DNA of 64,000 nucleotides from Janthinobacterium rivuli (GTDB lineage: Bacteria > Pseudomonadota > Gammaproteobacteria > Burkholderiales > Burkholderiaceae_D), in contig NZ_CP121464.1 of assembly GCF_029690045.1 (NCBI RefSeq), forward strand, positions 1-64,000, given 5' to 3'. Position 1 is the stretch's first letter. The number at the start of each line of letters is the position of its first letter. This document shows positions 29,861 through 38,881 of this stretch, in pieces. The notes beneath the pieces are model-generated. The model was not told the origin of the DNA, did not search any database, and saw nothing but the letters and a program-made list of their open reading frames with translations. A program made the position numbers and the translations under genes.

Positions 29861-29965
29861 GTAGGTCGGATTAGGTGGGGCCGCCGAGGTCCGCAGGACC
29901 GTAATCCGACAATATGGTTGGCGCGTGATGTCGGATTACGCGCTTGCGCGCTAATCCGACCTACG
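29861..29965. repeat. REP-like palindromic repeat (copy 2)
   Basis: Same word set as the copy at 2669-2752: GTAGGTCGGATTAG (29861-29874), GTAATCCGAC (29901-29910), TGTCGGATTACGC (29929-29941) and CTAATCCGACCTAC (29951-29964). The outer words are exact inverted copies, allowing a long hairpin. The right end overlaps the last codons and stop of the histidine kinase gene. Confidence 0.85.
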
Positions 29966-31369
29966 GTCCTCGAGCGGAAACACTAAAGTGAACGTCGTGG
30001 CGGCCGCATCCGACGCCACGCTCGCGCTGCCGCCATGCAACTGCATGATGGCCGTGACGATGGCCAGGCCCAGGCCGGTAGAGGCGGCCGAATCGCTACG
30101 GGCCGGGTCGGCGCGATAGAAACGCTCGAACAGGTGCGGCAAGTGGCGCGCGGGGATGGCGGGGCCGAGGTTACTCACGCTCAGTTCCACGCCCTCGTTC
30201 GTCGCGTGCGAACGCAGCAAAATCGTGCTGCCTGGCGCCGCGTGGCGAATGGCGTTCGACAGCAAATTGCCCAGCGCGCGGCGCAGCAGTTGCGGCTCGG
30301 CCGTCACATTGCCGCTGCCGTGGCAAGCCAGCGCCAGCTCGCGCTCCTCGGCCAGGCCTTCAAAGAAATCGGCCAGACGCAAAAACTCGTCCTGTACAGG
30401 CAAGACTTGCTTGACGAGCACCATTTCATCCTGCTGCGCGCGCGCCAGAAACAGCATGCTGTCGATCATGCGCGACAGCCGTTCCAGCTCCTCCACATTC
30501 GATGACACCAGCTGTTCATACTCGTGCGCGCTGCGCGGGCGGGCCAGCATCACCTGGCTTTGGCCCAGCAGATTGGTGACGGGCGTGCGGAATTCATGCG
30601 CCAGATCGGCGGAAAACTGCGACAGCCGTGCATAGCCTTCCTGCAGCCGCGCCAGCATGGCATTCAAGGCCTGGATCAGCGGCAGCAGTTCCGTGGGCGC
30701 ACCGCGTGCATCGAGCTGCTGCTCCAGCTTGCCCGGCCGCACGAGGGCCGCATGGGCCGCGATATTGCGCAGCGGCCGCAATCCCCGCAGCAGCATCAAG
30801 CTCGCCAGCAGTGCCGCCACCAGCGCACTGACGGCCACCGAGACGACGATCTGCCAGCGGTAAGCGGCAAACATGGCCGTGCGGTCGCCGTAGACCCGGG
30901 AGATGGAGATGTCGGCCATCTGCGCCGGCTCGCCGATACGCGCGCTGGCAGCAACGACCCTGGCCGGATAACCGTCGCGGCTGGTCCAGCTGACGATGGC
31001 GCCGTCGGTGACGGGCACATCGACGGCGACAGGAACAGCATGCGCCACCGTCTCGCCGTTCGGATTGACATCGATCAAACGCGTGCCATCGGCGCGCACG
31101 ATGCGCACCAGGGAGTTCTCTTGCCCGCTCATGGTGTCGCGAAAATACTGGGGCCGCTCGCGGATGATGTCGAGGGTGCCTGCATTACCGAGCAATTGCT
31201 GAATCTGCCGCAGTTTTCCCAGCAACAAAATGTCGTCGCGGCGCTCGATTTCCGCCACAAACGAGCGGTACAAATGCATGCCAAGCCCGGCCGACACGAG
31301 CGCCACGATCAGCACGAAGACGAGCGTGACGCGCAGGGTCAGCGAGCGGCGAAGTTGCGCCAGTTTCAT
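29951..31369 (-). CDS. Histidine kinase, CusS/HprS type
   Basis: A 472-residue membrane sensor kinase: helix at ~12-32, a periplasmic domain, second helix ~172-193, HAMP ([14 protein letters not shown]), the phospho-acceptor His258 in [15 protein letters not shown], and the ATPase boxes [30 protein letters not shown] and GLGLAI. This is the CusS/HprS branch of heavy-metal or oxidant sensors. The start overlaps the regulator's stop by four bases (ATGA). Together with the HIU hydrolase gene across the divergent promoter, the layout matches E. coli hprRS-hiuH, which responds to H2O2/HOCl; copper sensing remains the alternative. The final residues RRSD and the stop come from the REP-like element. 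Confidence 0.9.
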   Translation of the reverse strand: MKLAQLRRSLTLRVTLVFVLIVALVSAGLGMHLYRSFVAEIERRDDILLLGKLRQIQQLLGNAGTLDIIRERPQYFRDTMSGQENSLVRIVRADGTRLIDVNPNGETVAHAVPVAVDVPVTDGAIVSWTSRDGYPARVVAASARIGEPAQMADISISRVYGDRTAMFAAYRWQIVVSVAVSALVAALLASLMLLRGLRPLRNIAAHAALVRPGKLEQQLDARGAPTELLPLIQALNAMLARLQEGYARLSQFSADLAHEFRTPVTNLLGQSQVMLARPRSAHEYEQLVSSNVEELERLSRMIDSMLFLARAQQDEMVLVKQVLPVQDEFLRLADFFEGLAEERELALACHGSGNVTAEPQLLRRALGNLLSNAIRHAAPGSTILLRSHATNEGVELSVSNLGPAIPARHLPHLFERFYRADPARSDSAASTGLGLAIVTAIMQLHGGSASVASDAAATTFTLVFPLEDRRSD

Positions 31370-32076
31370 GCGGGCGCGCCGCTGTCAGCCACCGTGGGCG
31401 CGCGCAATTCGCAGACATAGCCCATGCCCCGCAAGGTGTGGATCAGCTTGGGTTCGAACGGGTCGTCGAGCTTGCTGCGCAGGCGGCGGATGGCCGCGTC
31501 GATGACGTTGGTGTCGCTCTCGAAATTGATGTCCCACACTTGCGAAGCGATGATGGAGCGCGACAAGACTTCGCCCTGGCGGCGCGCCAGCAGATGCAGC
31601 AAGCCGAATTCCTTCGCCGTCAGGGTGATGCGCTGGCCTTGGCGGCTGACCTTGCGTTTCATCACGTCGATTTCCATGTCGCCGATGCGGATGACGTCGT
31701 CTTCGCGCGGCGGCCCGCGCCGCAGCAAAGTGCGGATGCGCGCCACCAGTTCCGCAAACGCGAACGGTTTCACCAGATAGTCATCGGCGCCCAGCTCCAG
31801 CCCCTTGACCCGGTCCTGCACTTCGTCGCGCGCCGTGAGGAAAATCACGGGCACGTCCGCGCCGCCTTCCTGCAGCCGCAGCGCGCGCAAGACTTGCCAG
31901 CCGTCCATGATGGGCAGCATGACGTCGAGCACGATGAGATCGGGGGACTCCGTACTTGCCATGTGCAAGCCGTCACGGCCATTGCGCGCCAGGCTCACCG
32001 TAAAGCCGGACTCGGCCAGGCCGCGCAGCAGATAGTCGCCCGTCTTCGGTTCGTCTTCGATTACCAGGATGCGCAT
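31366..32076 (-). CDS. OmpR-family response regulator, CusR/HprR type
   Basis: A 236-residue two-domain regulator. The receiver has the acidic pair EDE at residues 7-9, phospho-acceptor Asp51 (LIVLDVMLP), Thr in FLTARD and Lys in YLVKPF. The DNA-binding winged helix contains [42 protein letters not shown] and the wing [10 protein letters not shown]. The [16 protein letters not shown] recognition helix is that of the CusR/HprR/CopR group. The ATG at 32076 is chosen over a GTG two codons upstream. It is the first gene of the kinase operon, and a CusR/HprR-like box lies 57 bases upstream. Confidence 0.92.
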   Translation of the reverse strand: MRILVIEDEPKTGDYLLRGLAESGFTVSLARNGRDGLHMASTESPDLIVLDVMLPIMDGWQVLRALRLQEGGADVPVIFLTARDEVQDRVKGLELGADDYLVKPFAFAELVARIRTLLRRGPPREDDVIRIGDMEIDVMKRKVSRQGQRITLTAKEFGLLHLLARRQGEVLSRSIIASQVWDINFESDTNVIDAAIRRLRSKLDDPFEPKLIHTLRGMGYVCELRAPTVADSGAPA

Positions 32077-32132
32077 GGCCACTTTCTAAAGAGAATATAA
32101 AACCATTTTACGCCGCGCACAGACGGCCGCGG

Positions 32133-32148
32133 ATGATAAAAATGTCAT
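32133..32148. promoter_or_regulatory. CusR/HprR-like binding box
   Basis: The sequence ATGATAAAAATGTCAT is an imperfect palindrome that matches the half-site pattern ATGACAA-N2-TTGTCAT known for CusR/HprR-type regulators at 12 of 14 defined positions. It lies in the 139-base divergent region between the response regulator gene and the HbpS-like gene, where it could serve both promoters. Confidence 0.6.
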
Positions 32149-32215
32149 GCGGCGATCATCTTCTCGTAGGGTAACACTGGCCATACTGGCGTCACTTTAC
32201 TCAACGGACAGCCAC

Positions 32216-32710
32216 ATGAAAACCCTGTTACTCGGCAGTACCCTGCTGTGCCTGCTGGCCGGTCCAGCCCACGCCCAGCTGCGCAAGGTCGATGACCTTT
32301 CTCTGACGGCGGCCAACAAGCTGGCCAACGCGGCCATGGCCGCTTGCCAGGCACAAGGACGGCATATCGTCGTTACCGTGCTGGACCGTGGCGGCAATAT
32401 TGTCGCTGTGCAGCGCGCCGATGGCGTCGGACCGCACAACACGGATGCCAGCCGGCGCAAGGCCTACACGGCCCTGTCGACGAAAAACGATACCCAGGCG
32501 CTGGCCGTGGCCGCGCGCGACAACCCCGACATGGCCAATTTGACGACACTGCCGGAACTGTTGCTGCTGGGCGGCGGCCTGCCCTTGCGAACCAAGGGCG
32601 AAGTAGTGGGCGCCATCGGCGTGGCCGGTGGCGGCGGCGCCCTGCAAGACCGTGCCTGCGCCCATGCCGCCCTGGCCGCCATTCCTGAACTCGATTCCCC
32701 CACCCTTTGA
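32216..32710 (+). CDS. Exported GlcG/HbpS-family heme-binding-like protein
   Basis: The 164-residue protein has a clear signal peptide (MKTLLLGSTLLCLLAGPAHA) and the GlcG/HbpS fold signatures: SLTAANKLANAAMAACQAQG, VTVLDRGGNIVAVQRADG, RRKAYTALS and the glycine-rich GGGLPLRTKGEVVGAIGVAGGGG. HbpS in Streptomyces is a secreted heme-binding protein that modulates a sensor kinase (SenS). Here the gene is divergent from a kinase/regulator pair and 11 bases upstream of the HIU hydrolase gene, so a periplasmic sensing accessory is plausible but unproven. Heme ligands cannot be assigned from sequence alone. Confidence 0.85.
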   Translation: MKTLLLGSTLLCLLAGPAHAQLRKVDDLSLTAANKLANAAMAACQAQGRHIVVTVLDRGGNIVAVQRADGVGPHNTDASRRKAYTALSTKNDTQALAVAARDNPDMANLTTLPELLLLGGGLPLRTKGEVVGAIGVAGGGGALQDRACAHAALAAIPELDSPTL

Positions 32711-32721
32711 AAGACGCAACG

Positions 32722-33132
32722 ATGACCTATTTGAAAAAAATCACTGCCGCCCTGGCCTTCGCCAGCCTGTCCGGCATGGCCCTGGCCGCCGCCAATCCCT
32801 TGAGCGTGCACATTCTCGACTTGCAGAGCGGACAGCCGACGGCGGGCGTGACGGTGACCCTGGAGCAAAAGCAGGGCGACGGCTGGCAACAACTGGGCAG
32901 CGCCGTGACGAATGCGCAGGGGCGCATTGCGGCCATGTATCCGGTGGATGCGCCCATGCAGGCGGGCGACTACCGTATCGTGTTCAAGACAGGCGAGCAC
33001 TATGCGCGCCTGAAGCAGGAAACTTTTTTCCCGGAAATTCCCGTGCAATTCCACGTGGAAAAGACCGAGCAGCACTATCACATTCCTTTGCTGCTCAGCC
33101 CTTTCGGTTTTTCCACGTACCGGGGAAATTAA
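32722..33132 (+). CDS. hiuH: Periplasmic 5-hydroxyisourate hydrolase (transthyretin-like)
   Basis: HIU hydrolase converts 5-hydroxyisourate, the product of urate oxidation, to OHCU. The 136-residue protein has a signal peptide (ITAALAFASLSGMALAAA) and then the family pattern: LSVHILDLQSGQPTAGV with the N-terminal catalytic His, an Arg-containing segment, HYHIPLLLSPFGFSTYRG at the C-terminus. The last residue is Asn (YRGN) whereas the signature tetrapeptide is usually YRGS. Periplasmic targeting matches E. coli HiuH (YedX), whose gene is divergent from hprRS as here. It is probably cotranscribed with the HbpS-like gene. Confidence 0.9.
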   Translation: MTYLKKITAALAFASLSGMALAAANPLSVHILDLQSGQPTAGVTVTLEQKQGDGWQQLGSAVTNAQGRIAAMYPVDAPMQAGDYRIVFKTGEHYARLKQETFFPEIPVQFHVEKTEQHYHIPLLLSPFGFSTYRGN

Positions 33133-33134
33133 GC

Positions 33135-33833
33135 TTAGCCGAGCGTCTTCGCCGTCTGCCCGAACAGCACGCTTTTCGCGTCGCCGCTGACGGTCGGCTG
33201 CACATTGATTTCCGCCGCCCGCGCATATGCGCGCACGGTGGCGGGACGGGCGGCGATGGCCGCGAACCAGCGCGCCAGGTGCGGGAAATCTTCCAGTTTC
33301 TGGCGCTGGCGCTCGTGCGGCACGATCCACGGGTAGATCGCCATGTCCGCGATGGAATAGCTGTCGCCGGCCACGAATGCGCGGTCCGCCAGGCGCTTGT
33401 TCAGCACGCCATATAGCCGGTTCGTTTCGTTGACGTAGCGCGTGATCGCATAGTCGATCGGTTCGGGCGCGTATTGCACGAAATGGTGGTTTTGCCCTGC
33501 CATGGGGCCGAGGCCGCCCATTTGCCAGAACAGCCATTGCATGACTTCGGCACGTCCCCGCACATCGTCCGGCAGAAATTGTCCGCTTTTCTCGGCCAGG
33601 TATTGCAAAATCGCGCCCGACTCGAACAGGGACAGCGGCGCGCCGCCATCTTCCGGCGCCTGGTCGACGATGGCGGGGATGCGGTTGTTGGGCGCGATGG
33701 CAAGAAACTCGGGCTTGAATTGCTCGCCCTTGCCGATATGCACGGGAATGAGCTTGTAGGGGATGCCCGCTTCTTCCAGGAACATCGTCACTTTGTGCCC
33801 GTTGGGCGTGGTCCAGTAATACAGGTCGATCAT
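33135..33833 (-). CDS. Glutathione S-transferase, YfcG/Nu-class
   Basis: A 232-residue GST-fold protein. The thioredoxin-like N-terminus reads MIDLYYWTTPNGHKVTMFLE with the TPNG turn that replaces a catalytic Ser/Cys in Nu-class enzymes, then PNNRIPAIVD and LSLFESGAILQYLAEK for glutathione binding; the helical C-domain includes SYSIADMAIYPW. This matches E. coli YfcG/YghU, which act as disulfide-bond reductases binding two glutathione molecules. GGAAAG precedes the ATG at 33833; upstream in-frame ATGs are rejected because the YfcG start is so well conserved. It is convergent with hiuH, the stops two bases apart. Confidence 0.9.
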   Translation of the reverse strand: MIDLYYWTTPNGHKVTMFLEEAGIPYKLIPVHIGKGEQFKPEFLAIAPNNRIPAIVDQAPEDGGAPLSLFESGAILQYLAEKSGQFLPDDVRGRAEVMQWLFWQMGGLGPMAGQNHHFVQYAPEPIDYAITRYVNETNRLYGVLNKRLADRAFVAGDSYSIADMAIYPWIVPHERQRQKLEDFPHLARWFAAIAARPATVRAYARAAEINVQPTVSGDAKSVLFGQTAKTLG

Positions 33834-34010
33834 CGTGGTCTTTCCAGGTAGATAAGTGGGGCAGGCGCACTTGGCATAACTATTGTCGCGCCGCAACTGA
33901 TATGCATGGATATAATGCCACGTAAGCGGAAAACAAGACGGCGCAAGCACCCACTAGCGCCGTCACGCAGGCATCCCGACATTCCCGAGCACCAACCAAG
34001 AAAGCCGACC

Positions 34011-34436
34011 ATGCGCAAACTCCTGATCGTCACGCTGTCCGTCCTGCTGTCAGGCTGTGTCCAGGACTTCGCCATCTACATGTTCGATGGGCAAGACCAT
34101 TCCCTGACCGTGCGCCGTCAGCAACGTTATTTTTGGCAAGATACCGTGGAAGTGCAGCTGATGGCGACCAATTTGCCGCAATGCCAGCGCCTGCATACCC
34201 TGTCGACGGATGCACCGGCCGACATCACCGTCGAGCTGTTTGCGGCTGGCGATGGCTTGTGGAATATCCGCATGGGCAAGCAGCTGTGGCAGGCTGAAAC
34301 GAATACCTGCAATGAACTGACGGAAATGGAAAACGACCCGAAAGCCGACCTGGGCCAGCCGGTCGGGCAATACGTGGTCGTCGATGACAAGCTGGAATTC
34401 GAACCGGCGCCGCCAGCGGCAGCGCCAGCCCAGTAA
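34011..34436 (+). CDS. Small lipoprotein
   Basis: The 141-residue product begins MRKLLIVTLSVLLSGC, a lipoprotein signal with lipobox LSGC, so it is probably anchored to a membrane facing the periplasm. The mature part has two further cysteines (LPQCQRLH and TNTCNELT) that could pair, and ends in an Ala/Pro-rich tail. I do not recognise a family. AAGAAAG precedes the ATG at 34011, and the longer open frame upstream lacks coding character. It is convergent with the chemoreceptor gene, four bases away. Confidence 0.8.
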   Translation: MRKLLIVTLSVLLSGCVQDFAIYMFDGQDHSLTVRRQQRYFWQDTVEVQLMATNLPQCQRLHTLSTDAPADITVELFAAGDGLWNIRMGKQLWQAETNTCNELTEMENDPKADLGQPVGQYVVVDDKLEFEPAPPAAAPAQ

Positions 34437-34440
34437 AACC

Positions 34441-36087
34441 TTAGCGCGCCGCCAGGCTGCGCAGCGGCTTTTTCGCCACGGCGCGCGGTGCGCCAGCCGA
34501 AGTGGCCGCCAGGCGCGGCGATGTTCCCGGCTCCTGCGCCGACAGTTTGAAGCGCGCCACCAGTTGCGCCAGCACGGCCGCCTGGTCCTGCATGCTCGAC
34601 GCCGCCGCCGCCGCCTCTTCCACCAGTGCCGCATTTTGCTGCGTCACGCTATCCATTTCCGTGATTGCCTGGTTGACGTGGCCGATGCCCGTGCTTTGCT
34701 CGTGCGAGGCGGCCGTGATGTCGGCCATGATGTCGGTCACGCGCGAGACGGAAGCGACCACCTGATCCATGGTCGTGCCCGCCTGTGCGACCAAGGTGCT
34801 GCCAGCCGCGATGCTGTCGACGGAAGCGCCGATCAGCTCCTTGATTTCCTTCGCCGCACCCGCCGAGCGCTGCGCCAGATTGCGCACCTCGCTGGCCACG
34901 ACGGCAAAGCCGCGGCCCTGTTCGCCTGCGCGCGCCGCTTCCACGGCCGCGTTCAAGGCCAGGATATTCGTCTGGAAGGCGATGCCATCGATGACGCCGA
35001 TGATGTCGACGATCTTGCGCGACGAGGCGTTGATGGTGTCCATGGTGCCGATCACTTGCGCCACCACGGCGCCGCCCTGACGGGCTACGGCGGAAGCGGA
35101 CTGCGCCAGTTCATTCGCCTGCACGGCATTGCCCGCATTTTGCGTCACGGTCGAGGTCAATTCCTCCATCGAGGCGGCCGTTTCTTCCAGCGAACTGGCT
35201 TGCATTTCCGTGCGCGCCGACAAGTCCATATTGCCGCTGGCAATCTCGCTCGATGCCGTGGCAATCGTCTCGGCGCTGTGGCGGATTTCGCTGATCGCAT
35301 CGACCAGGTTGGTTTGCATGGTTTTCATCGCGTACAGCACGCTGTGGCGGTCATTCGCATGCGTGCGCACGACGCCGCTCAAATCGTTATTCGCGATCTT
35401 TTCCGCCACATCGGCCGCATACTCGGGATCGCCGCCCAGCGCATGGCGCAAGCTGCGGTTGATCACCACGACGACGCCCGCCAGCAGGCCGCACACCAGC
35501 ACCAGCACGCCCAGCGAGGTCAGCAGCGACTGGCGGAAGGCCGCGTCGATATCGTCCATATACACACCGACGACGATGGTCCAGCTCCATGGCTTGTAGG
35601 CCACCACGCGGCTCATCTTCGGTTCAGGGGTCTTCTGGCCGGGACGGGGGAAATAATAGTGGACGAAGCCCTTGCCCGCATCGCTCTTGCCGACGGCCAC
35701 GATATCGCGGTACAGATAGGTGCCGTTGGCATCTTTAAAGTCCGACATGTTCTTGCCATCCGTTTGCGGCGCGGCGGGATTCATCACGACGACGGCGTCG
35801 AGGTTGATGATGGACAAATAACCGGTCTCGCCGAAACGCATGCTCTTGATGACGGCCGTGGCCTGCTTCTGCGCTTCTTCCTTCGTCAGGGCGCCGCTGG
35901 CGGCCAGGTCGCCGAACATCTTGACGGCGCCCAGGCCCAGGTCGGCGGCATTGCTCAGGTCGGCGCTGCGCTCTTCGATGCGGATCTTGCGCACTTCCAG
36001 AGCGTTATAGACAAAAATAACGGTGATGCACAACAGGCTGCAAATCAGGGGAATCCATAACTTCTGCTGGAACGTCAATTTCTTCAT
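34441..36087 (-). CDS. Methyl-accepting chemotaxis protein with single Cache domain
   Basis: A 548-residue chemoreceptor with an N-terminal helix (residues ~10-30), a periplasmic single-Cache domain ([19 protein letters not shown] and [18 protein letters not shown] are typical), a second helix (~190-212), HAMP, and the signalling rod with tip [20 protein letters not shown]. Unlike the two other receptors in this window it ends LRSLAAR and lacks a C-terminal xWxxF peptide. GGAGA precedes the ATG at 36087, giving the standard [10 protein letters not shown] start. sCache domains commonly bind small organic acids, but the ligand is not predictable here. Confidence 0.92.
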   Translation of the reverse strand: MKKLTFQQKLWIPLICSLLCITVIFVYNALEVRKIRIEERSADLSNAADLGLGAVKMFGDLAASGALTKEEAQKQATAVIKSMRFGETGYLSIINLDAVVVMNPAAPQTDGKNMSDFKDANGTYLYRDIVAVGKSDAGKGFVHYYFPRPGQKTPEPKMSRVVAYKPWSWTIVVGVYMDDIDAAFRQSLLTSLGVLVLVCGLLAGVVVVINRSLRHALGGDPEYAADVAEKIANNDLSGVVRTHANDRHSVLYAMKTMQTNLVDAISEIRHSAETIATASSEIASGNMDLSARTEMQASSLEETAASMEELTSTVTQNAGNAVQANELAQSASAVARQGGAVVAQVIGTMDTINASSRKIVDIIGVIDGIAFQTNILALNAAVEAARAGEQGRGFAVVASEVRNLAQRSAGAAKEIKELIGASVDSIAAGSTLVAQAGTTMDQVVASVSRVTDIMADITAASHEQSTGIGHVNQAITEMDSVTQQNAALVEEAAAAASSMQDQAAVLAQLVARFKLSAQEPGTSPRLAATSAGAPRAVAKKPLRSLAAR

Positions 36088-36400
36088 GCTGTGTCTCCAA
36101 CTCTCTATTGTGCGGCGAAGGGGTGTGGCCCGCTTCCTGCCCGGCTGGCCAGGAATGCGGCGGCGACGGTGCTCTGGCGGCACCGTTCAGACGACTCCAG
36201 CATACGCTCGAACGACCGATATTTACAATGCCGGGAAGCAATGATTTTTGCCCGGTGTTGTTAATGCGTTGCGACAATTGATGAGAATTGATGCTGCATT
36301 GCAGTAAAAAAGCCTGCAGATAGGGGCGGCAAGGCAGGCGGGGGGGACGTGCCTGTGTCAAAATGCACGCCATATACTTGATGAATCACGAAAGCACAGC
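36088..36400. other. Divergent intergenic region
   Basis: Holds the promoters of the chemoreceptor gene (minus) and the small gene at 36401 (plus). GCCTGC and GCAGGC around 36312-36340 can form a short hairpin and a run of seven G follows. No gene is seen. Confidence 0.5.
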
Positions 36401-36766
36401 ATGACCAAGAATGAAGCCATGAAACGCATCAACGACCGCCTGGGCAAACCCACCCTGACGGACAAGAACACGCATTTTGCCAGCGTCGCCAGCTATGGCA
36501 CGGACGAAGGCTGGTGGCTGAAGATCCCCTTCCTGACCTTCAAGCAGGAATTGCATTTCATTCTCAACAATGAGAAAACAAAAAGCTTCCAGCACCTGAA
36601 AATCGGCGCCAACCAGATCCTCAGCCCCGGCATGAAGTTCCGCAGCACGGGCGGCGCGGCCGACGCCTTCATGTCGGCCTCGGCACCGAAACGCCTGGTC
36701 GACTTGCTCGACGGCGGCAGCAAGTACAACTTTACAAAACACTTCGTCAACGATTATCGCTACTGA
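36401..36766 (+). CDS. Hypothetical protein (121 aa)
   Basis: A basic, soluble 121-residue protein without signal peptide or membrane segment (MTKNEAMKRINDRLGKPTLT, FLTFKQELHFILNNEKTKSF, KYNFTKHFVNDYRY). No family is recognised. Codon use matches the host genome, and the start at 36401 is the first ATG after a plausible CGAAAG. Its last seven bases overlap the end of the convergent gene on the other strand. Confidence 0.7.
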   Translation: MTKNEAMKRINDRLGKPTLTDKNTHFASVASYGTDEGWWLKIPFLTFKQELHFILNNEKTKSFQHLKIGANQILSPGMKFRSTGGAADAFMSASAPKRLVDLLDGGSKYNFTKHFVNDYRY

Positions 36767-37182
36767 TGCGCGGCCGTGCCGCCGTCGGCTGGCGGCAGCC
36801 ACGCCTTGATCAGGTGTTGCGCGATGTCGAGCGCGTCGTCGCGGCTGGTGCCGAAATGCAGGGGATAACCCCAGAACTTGCCGAACATCACGGCAAAAGC
36901 CTTGCCAGCCAGGCGCTTGGCGGCGCTCGGTTCAACCAGCACCATGCCCTGGATATACGCGCGGATGGCCGCCTTGTTCCGCTTCATCCAGAGTGACGCC
37001 CGCTTGCGCTCTTCCTGCGGGTGTTCATGCCCGTCCTCGTCAAAACCTTCCTCGCTGAGAATGACAAACGCCTGGCGGCGCGCCAGCAGCGCGTCAAACT
37101 GGGCAAACAGAATATCGGGCTGGACAGGCGCTGCCTCGCGGCGCATCCAGACGAGGGGAAAAGTGGATAGATCAAGCTGCAT
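36760..37182 (-). CDS. Hypothetical protein (140 aa)
   Basis: The 140-residue protein begins MQLDLSTFPLVWMRREAAPV and contains a charged middle (EEGFDEDGHEHPQEERKRAS) and helical C-terminal half (AAKRLAGKAFAVMFGKFWGY). No signal peptide, membrane helix or known motif is seen; I do not recognise the family. AAGGAG is well placed before the ATG at 37182, so the gene is convincing. It is convergent with the gene at 36401 and divergent from the AraC-family gene. Confidence 0.75.
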   Translation of the reverse strand: MQLDLSTFPLVWMRREAAPVQPDILFAQFDALLARRQAFVILSEEGFDEDGHEHPQEERKRASLWMKRNKAAIRAYIQGMVLVEPSAAKRLAGKAFAVMFGKFWGYPLHFGTSRDDALDIAQHLIKAWLPPADGGTAAHQ

Positions 37183-37352
37183 GATGATGACTCCTTCAAG
37201 GGGTTGCCGTTCCTCCTTACCTTCATCAGAACACTGGCGGCGGCGGTTGCCGTTGAAGCGGGGCTGCGGATCAGCACACGATACCGATGGCGCGGCCGGA
37301 CGTCATTGCATAAAATAGCCACAATATTATTCAATCCAGCCAAAGCGTCCCC

Positions 37353-38195
37353 ATGCCCCATCTATTGCAGCCCAGCATGCTCACCACCGAGCTGGGCCTG
37401 GACGCCACCGCGTCACTCATGGATTTCGACATCGATGGCGTGTTGCGTCCGCTGCTGGCCGTGGGCCTGGCCAGCGTGCCCGAGGAGGCGGAGCAGGCGC
37501 CGCACCAGCACCGCAAGGGGCAGTTGCTGTATGCCACGCGCGGCGTGATGCATTGCAAGGTGGAAAGCGGTGTGTGGATCGTGCCGCCCCAGTGCGCCGT
37601 GTGGATACCGGGCGGCCTGATGCATTCGGCGCAGGGCGTGGGCGAAGCGGAGTGCTATTGCCTGTTTGTCGAGCCAGCCATGGCGCCGGCCTTGCCCGCC
37701 GTTTGCTGCACCGTGGCCGTTTCGCCGTTGCTGCGCGAACTGATCGCCAAGGCGGCCGGCTTTCCCACCCTGGCCGCGCTGCAGGGCGCGCAGGAACGCC
37801 TGGTGCTTACCCTGCTCGATGAATTGGCGGCCGCGCCCGTGGAAGACTTGCATTTGCCGATGCCGCGCGATGCGCGTTTGCGCCGCCTGGCCGCGCTGCT
37901 GCTGGCGCAGCCCGCCGATAAAAGCACCCTGGCCGAATGGGCCAGCCGCATCGGCATGAGCGAGCGCAGCATGACCCGCCAGTCACTGGAGGAAATGGGC
38001 ATGAGCGTGGGCCGCTGGCGCCGGCAATTGCACGTCATCCTGGCCTTGCAACGGCTGGCGCAAGGGCGCAGCGTGAAAGCGGTGGCGCTGGAACTCGGTT
38101 ATGAAAACACCAGTGGTTTTGTCACCATGTTCCGCAAGGCCGTGGGCAAGCCGCCGGCGCGCTATCTGGCGGAGCGGGAGTCCGGAAGAATATAA
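37353..38195 (+). CDS. AraC-family regulator with N-terminal cupin
   Basis: A 280-residue regulator: cupin sensor domain at ~45-110 (PHQHRKGQLLYATRGVMHCK, WIVPPQCAVWIPGGLMHSA) and C-terminal double helix-turn-helix (IGMSERSMTRQSLEEMGMSV; LELGYENTSGFVTMFRKAVGKPPARYL). It is the same architecture as the regulator at 18980 but clearly a different subgroup. It has no adjacent transporter; the nearest divergent gene is the 140-residue hypothetical protein at 36760. Effector and targets are unknown. Confidence 0.9.
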   Translation: MPHLLQPSMLTTELGLDATASLMDFDIDGVLRPLLAVGLASVPEEAEQAPHQHRKGQLLYATRGVMHCKVESGVWIVPPQCAVWIPGGLMHSAQGVGEAECYCLFVEPAMAPALPAVCCTVAVSPLLRELIAKAAGFPTLAALQGAQERLVLTLLDELAAAPVEDLHLPMPRDARLRRLAALLLAQPADKSTLAEWASRIGMSERSMTRQSLEEMGMSVGRWRRQLHVILALQRLAQGRSVKAVALELGYENTSGFVTMFRKAVGKPPARYLAERESGRI

Positions 38196-38216
38196 AAAAA
38201 GGCGGCATATGCCGCC
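38196..38216 (-). terminator. Terminator of folE
   Basis: The stem GGCGGCAT / ATGCCGCC is followed on the minus strand by a run of seven T, 24 bases after the folE stop. The plus side has only a short TT, so it mainly serves folE. Confidence 0.75.
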
Positions 38217-38240
38217 TTCGTCCCGCATCGTCGCCGAAGA

Positions 38241-38807
38241 TCAGACTTCGCGCGCCAGTGCCAGAAATTCCGTGCGCAGCGCCAGGTTCGGCTGCATCTC
38301 GCCCAGCATGGCCGAGGTGATGGTTTCTTCGCCCGGCGTGCGGATGCCGCGGCTTTCCATGCACAGGTGGCGGCAGCGTACGACCACGCCCACCGATTTC
38401 GGTTCCAGCACTTCCATCAGGGCATTGGCGATCTGCATCGTCATGCGTTCCTGCACTTGCAGACGCTTGGAGAAGCAATCGACGAGGCGCGTCAGTTTCG
38501 ACAGGCCGACGATCTTGCCGTTGGGCACATAGCCGATGGTGGCCTTGCCGAAGAACGGCGCCAGATGGTGTTCGCAATGGCTGTAGACGGGGATGCCGCG
38601 CACGACGATCAGCTCGTTGTACTGTTCCGCGCCATCTTCGAAGGCTTTCAGCAAGTCCACCGGGTCCTGGCCATAGCCGGACGTCCAGTGCTTCCACGCC
38701 TTGGCCACGCGCGCCGGCGTTTCCAGCAAGCCAGGACGCTGCGGGTCTTCGCCAAAGCTGCTGATCAGCCGGCGCCAGTCGTTTTCGGAGAATTCTTCTT
38801 GAGACAT
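38241..38807 (-). CDS. folE: GTP cyclohydrolase I
   Basis: FolE opens the GTP imidazole ring to give 7,8-dihydroneopterin triphosphate, the first step to folate (and queuosine-type) pterins. The 188-residue protein carries the zinc ligands Cys78 and His81 in SHCEHHLAPFFGKA and Cys149 in RCRHLCMESRGI, plus LQVQERMTMQIANAL and RTPGEETITSAMLG signatures. The ATG at 38807 gives MSQEEFSEND; the longer frame upstream is non-coding. It is in the same direction as nudC, about 75 bases downstream of it. Confidence 0.95.
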   Translation of the reverse strand: MSQEEFSENDWRRLISSFGEDPQRPGLLETPARVAKAWKHWTSGYGQDPVDLLKAFEDGAEQYNELIVVRGIPVYSHCEHHLAPFFGKATIGYVPNGKIVGLSKLTRLVDCFSKRLQVQERMTMQIANALMEVLEPKSVGVVVRCRHLCMESRGIRTPGEETITSAMLGEMQPNLALRTEFLALAREV

Positions 38808-38881
38808 GCTACACCACCCTAAAATTTTCAATTGCCGCCAGTATATAGAAAATGCGGCAAGCTGCCCGAGCAGCTCCTGCT

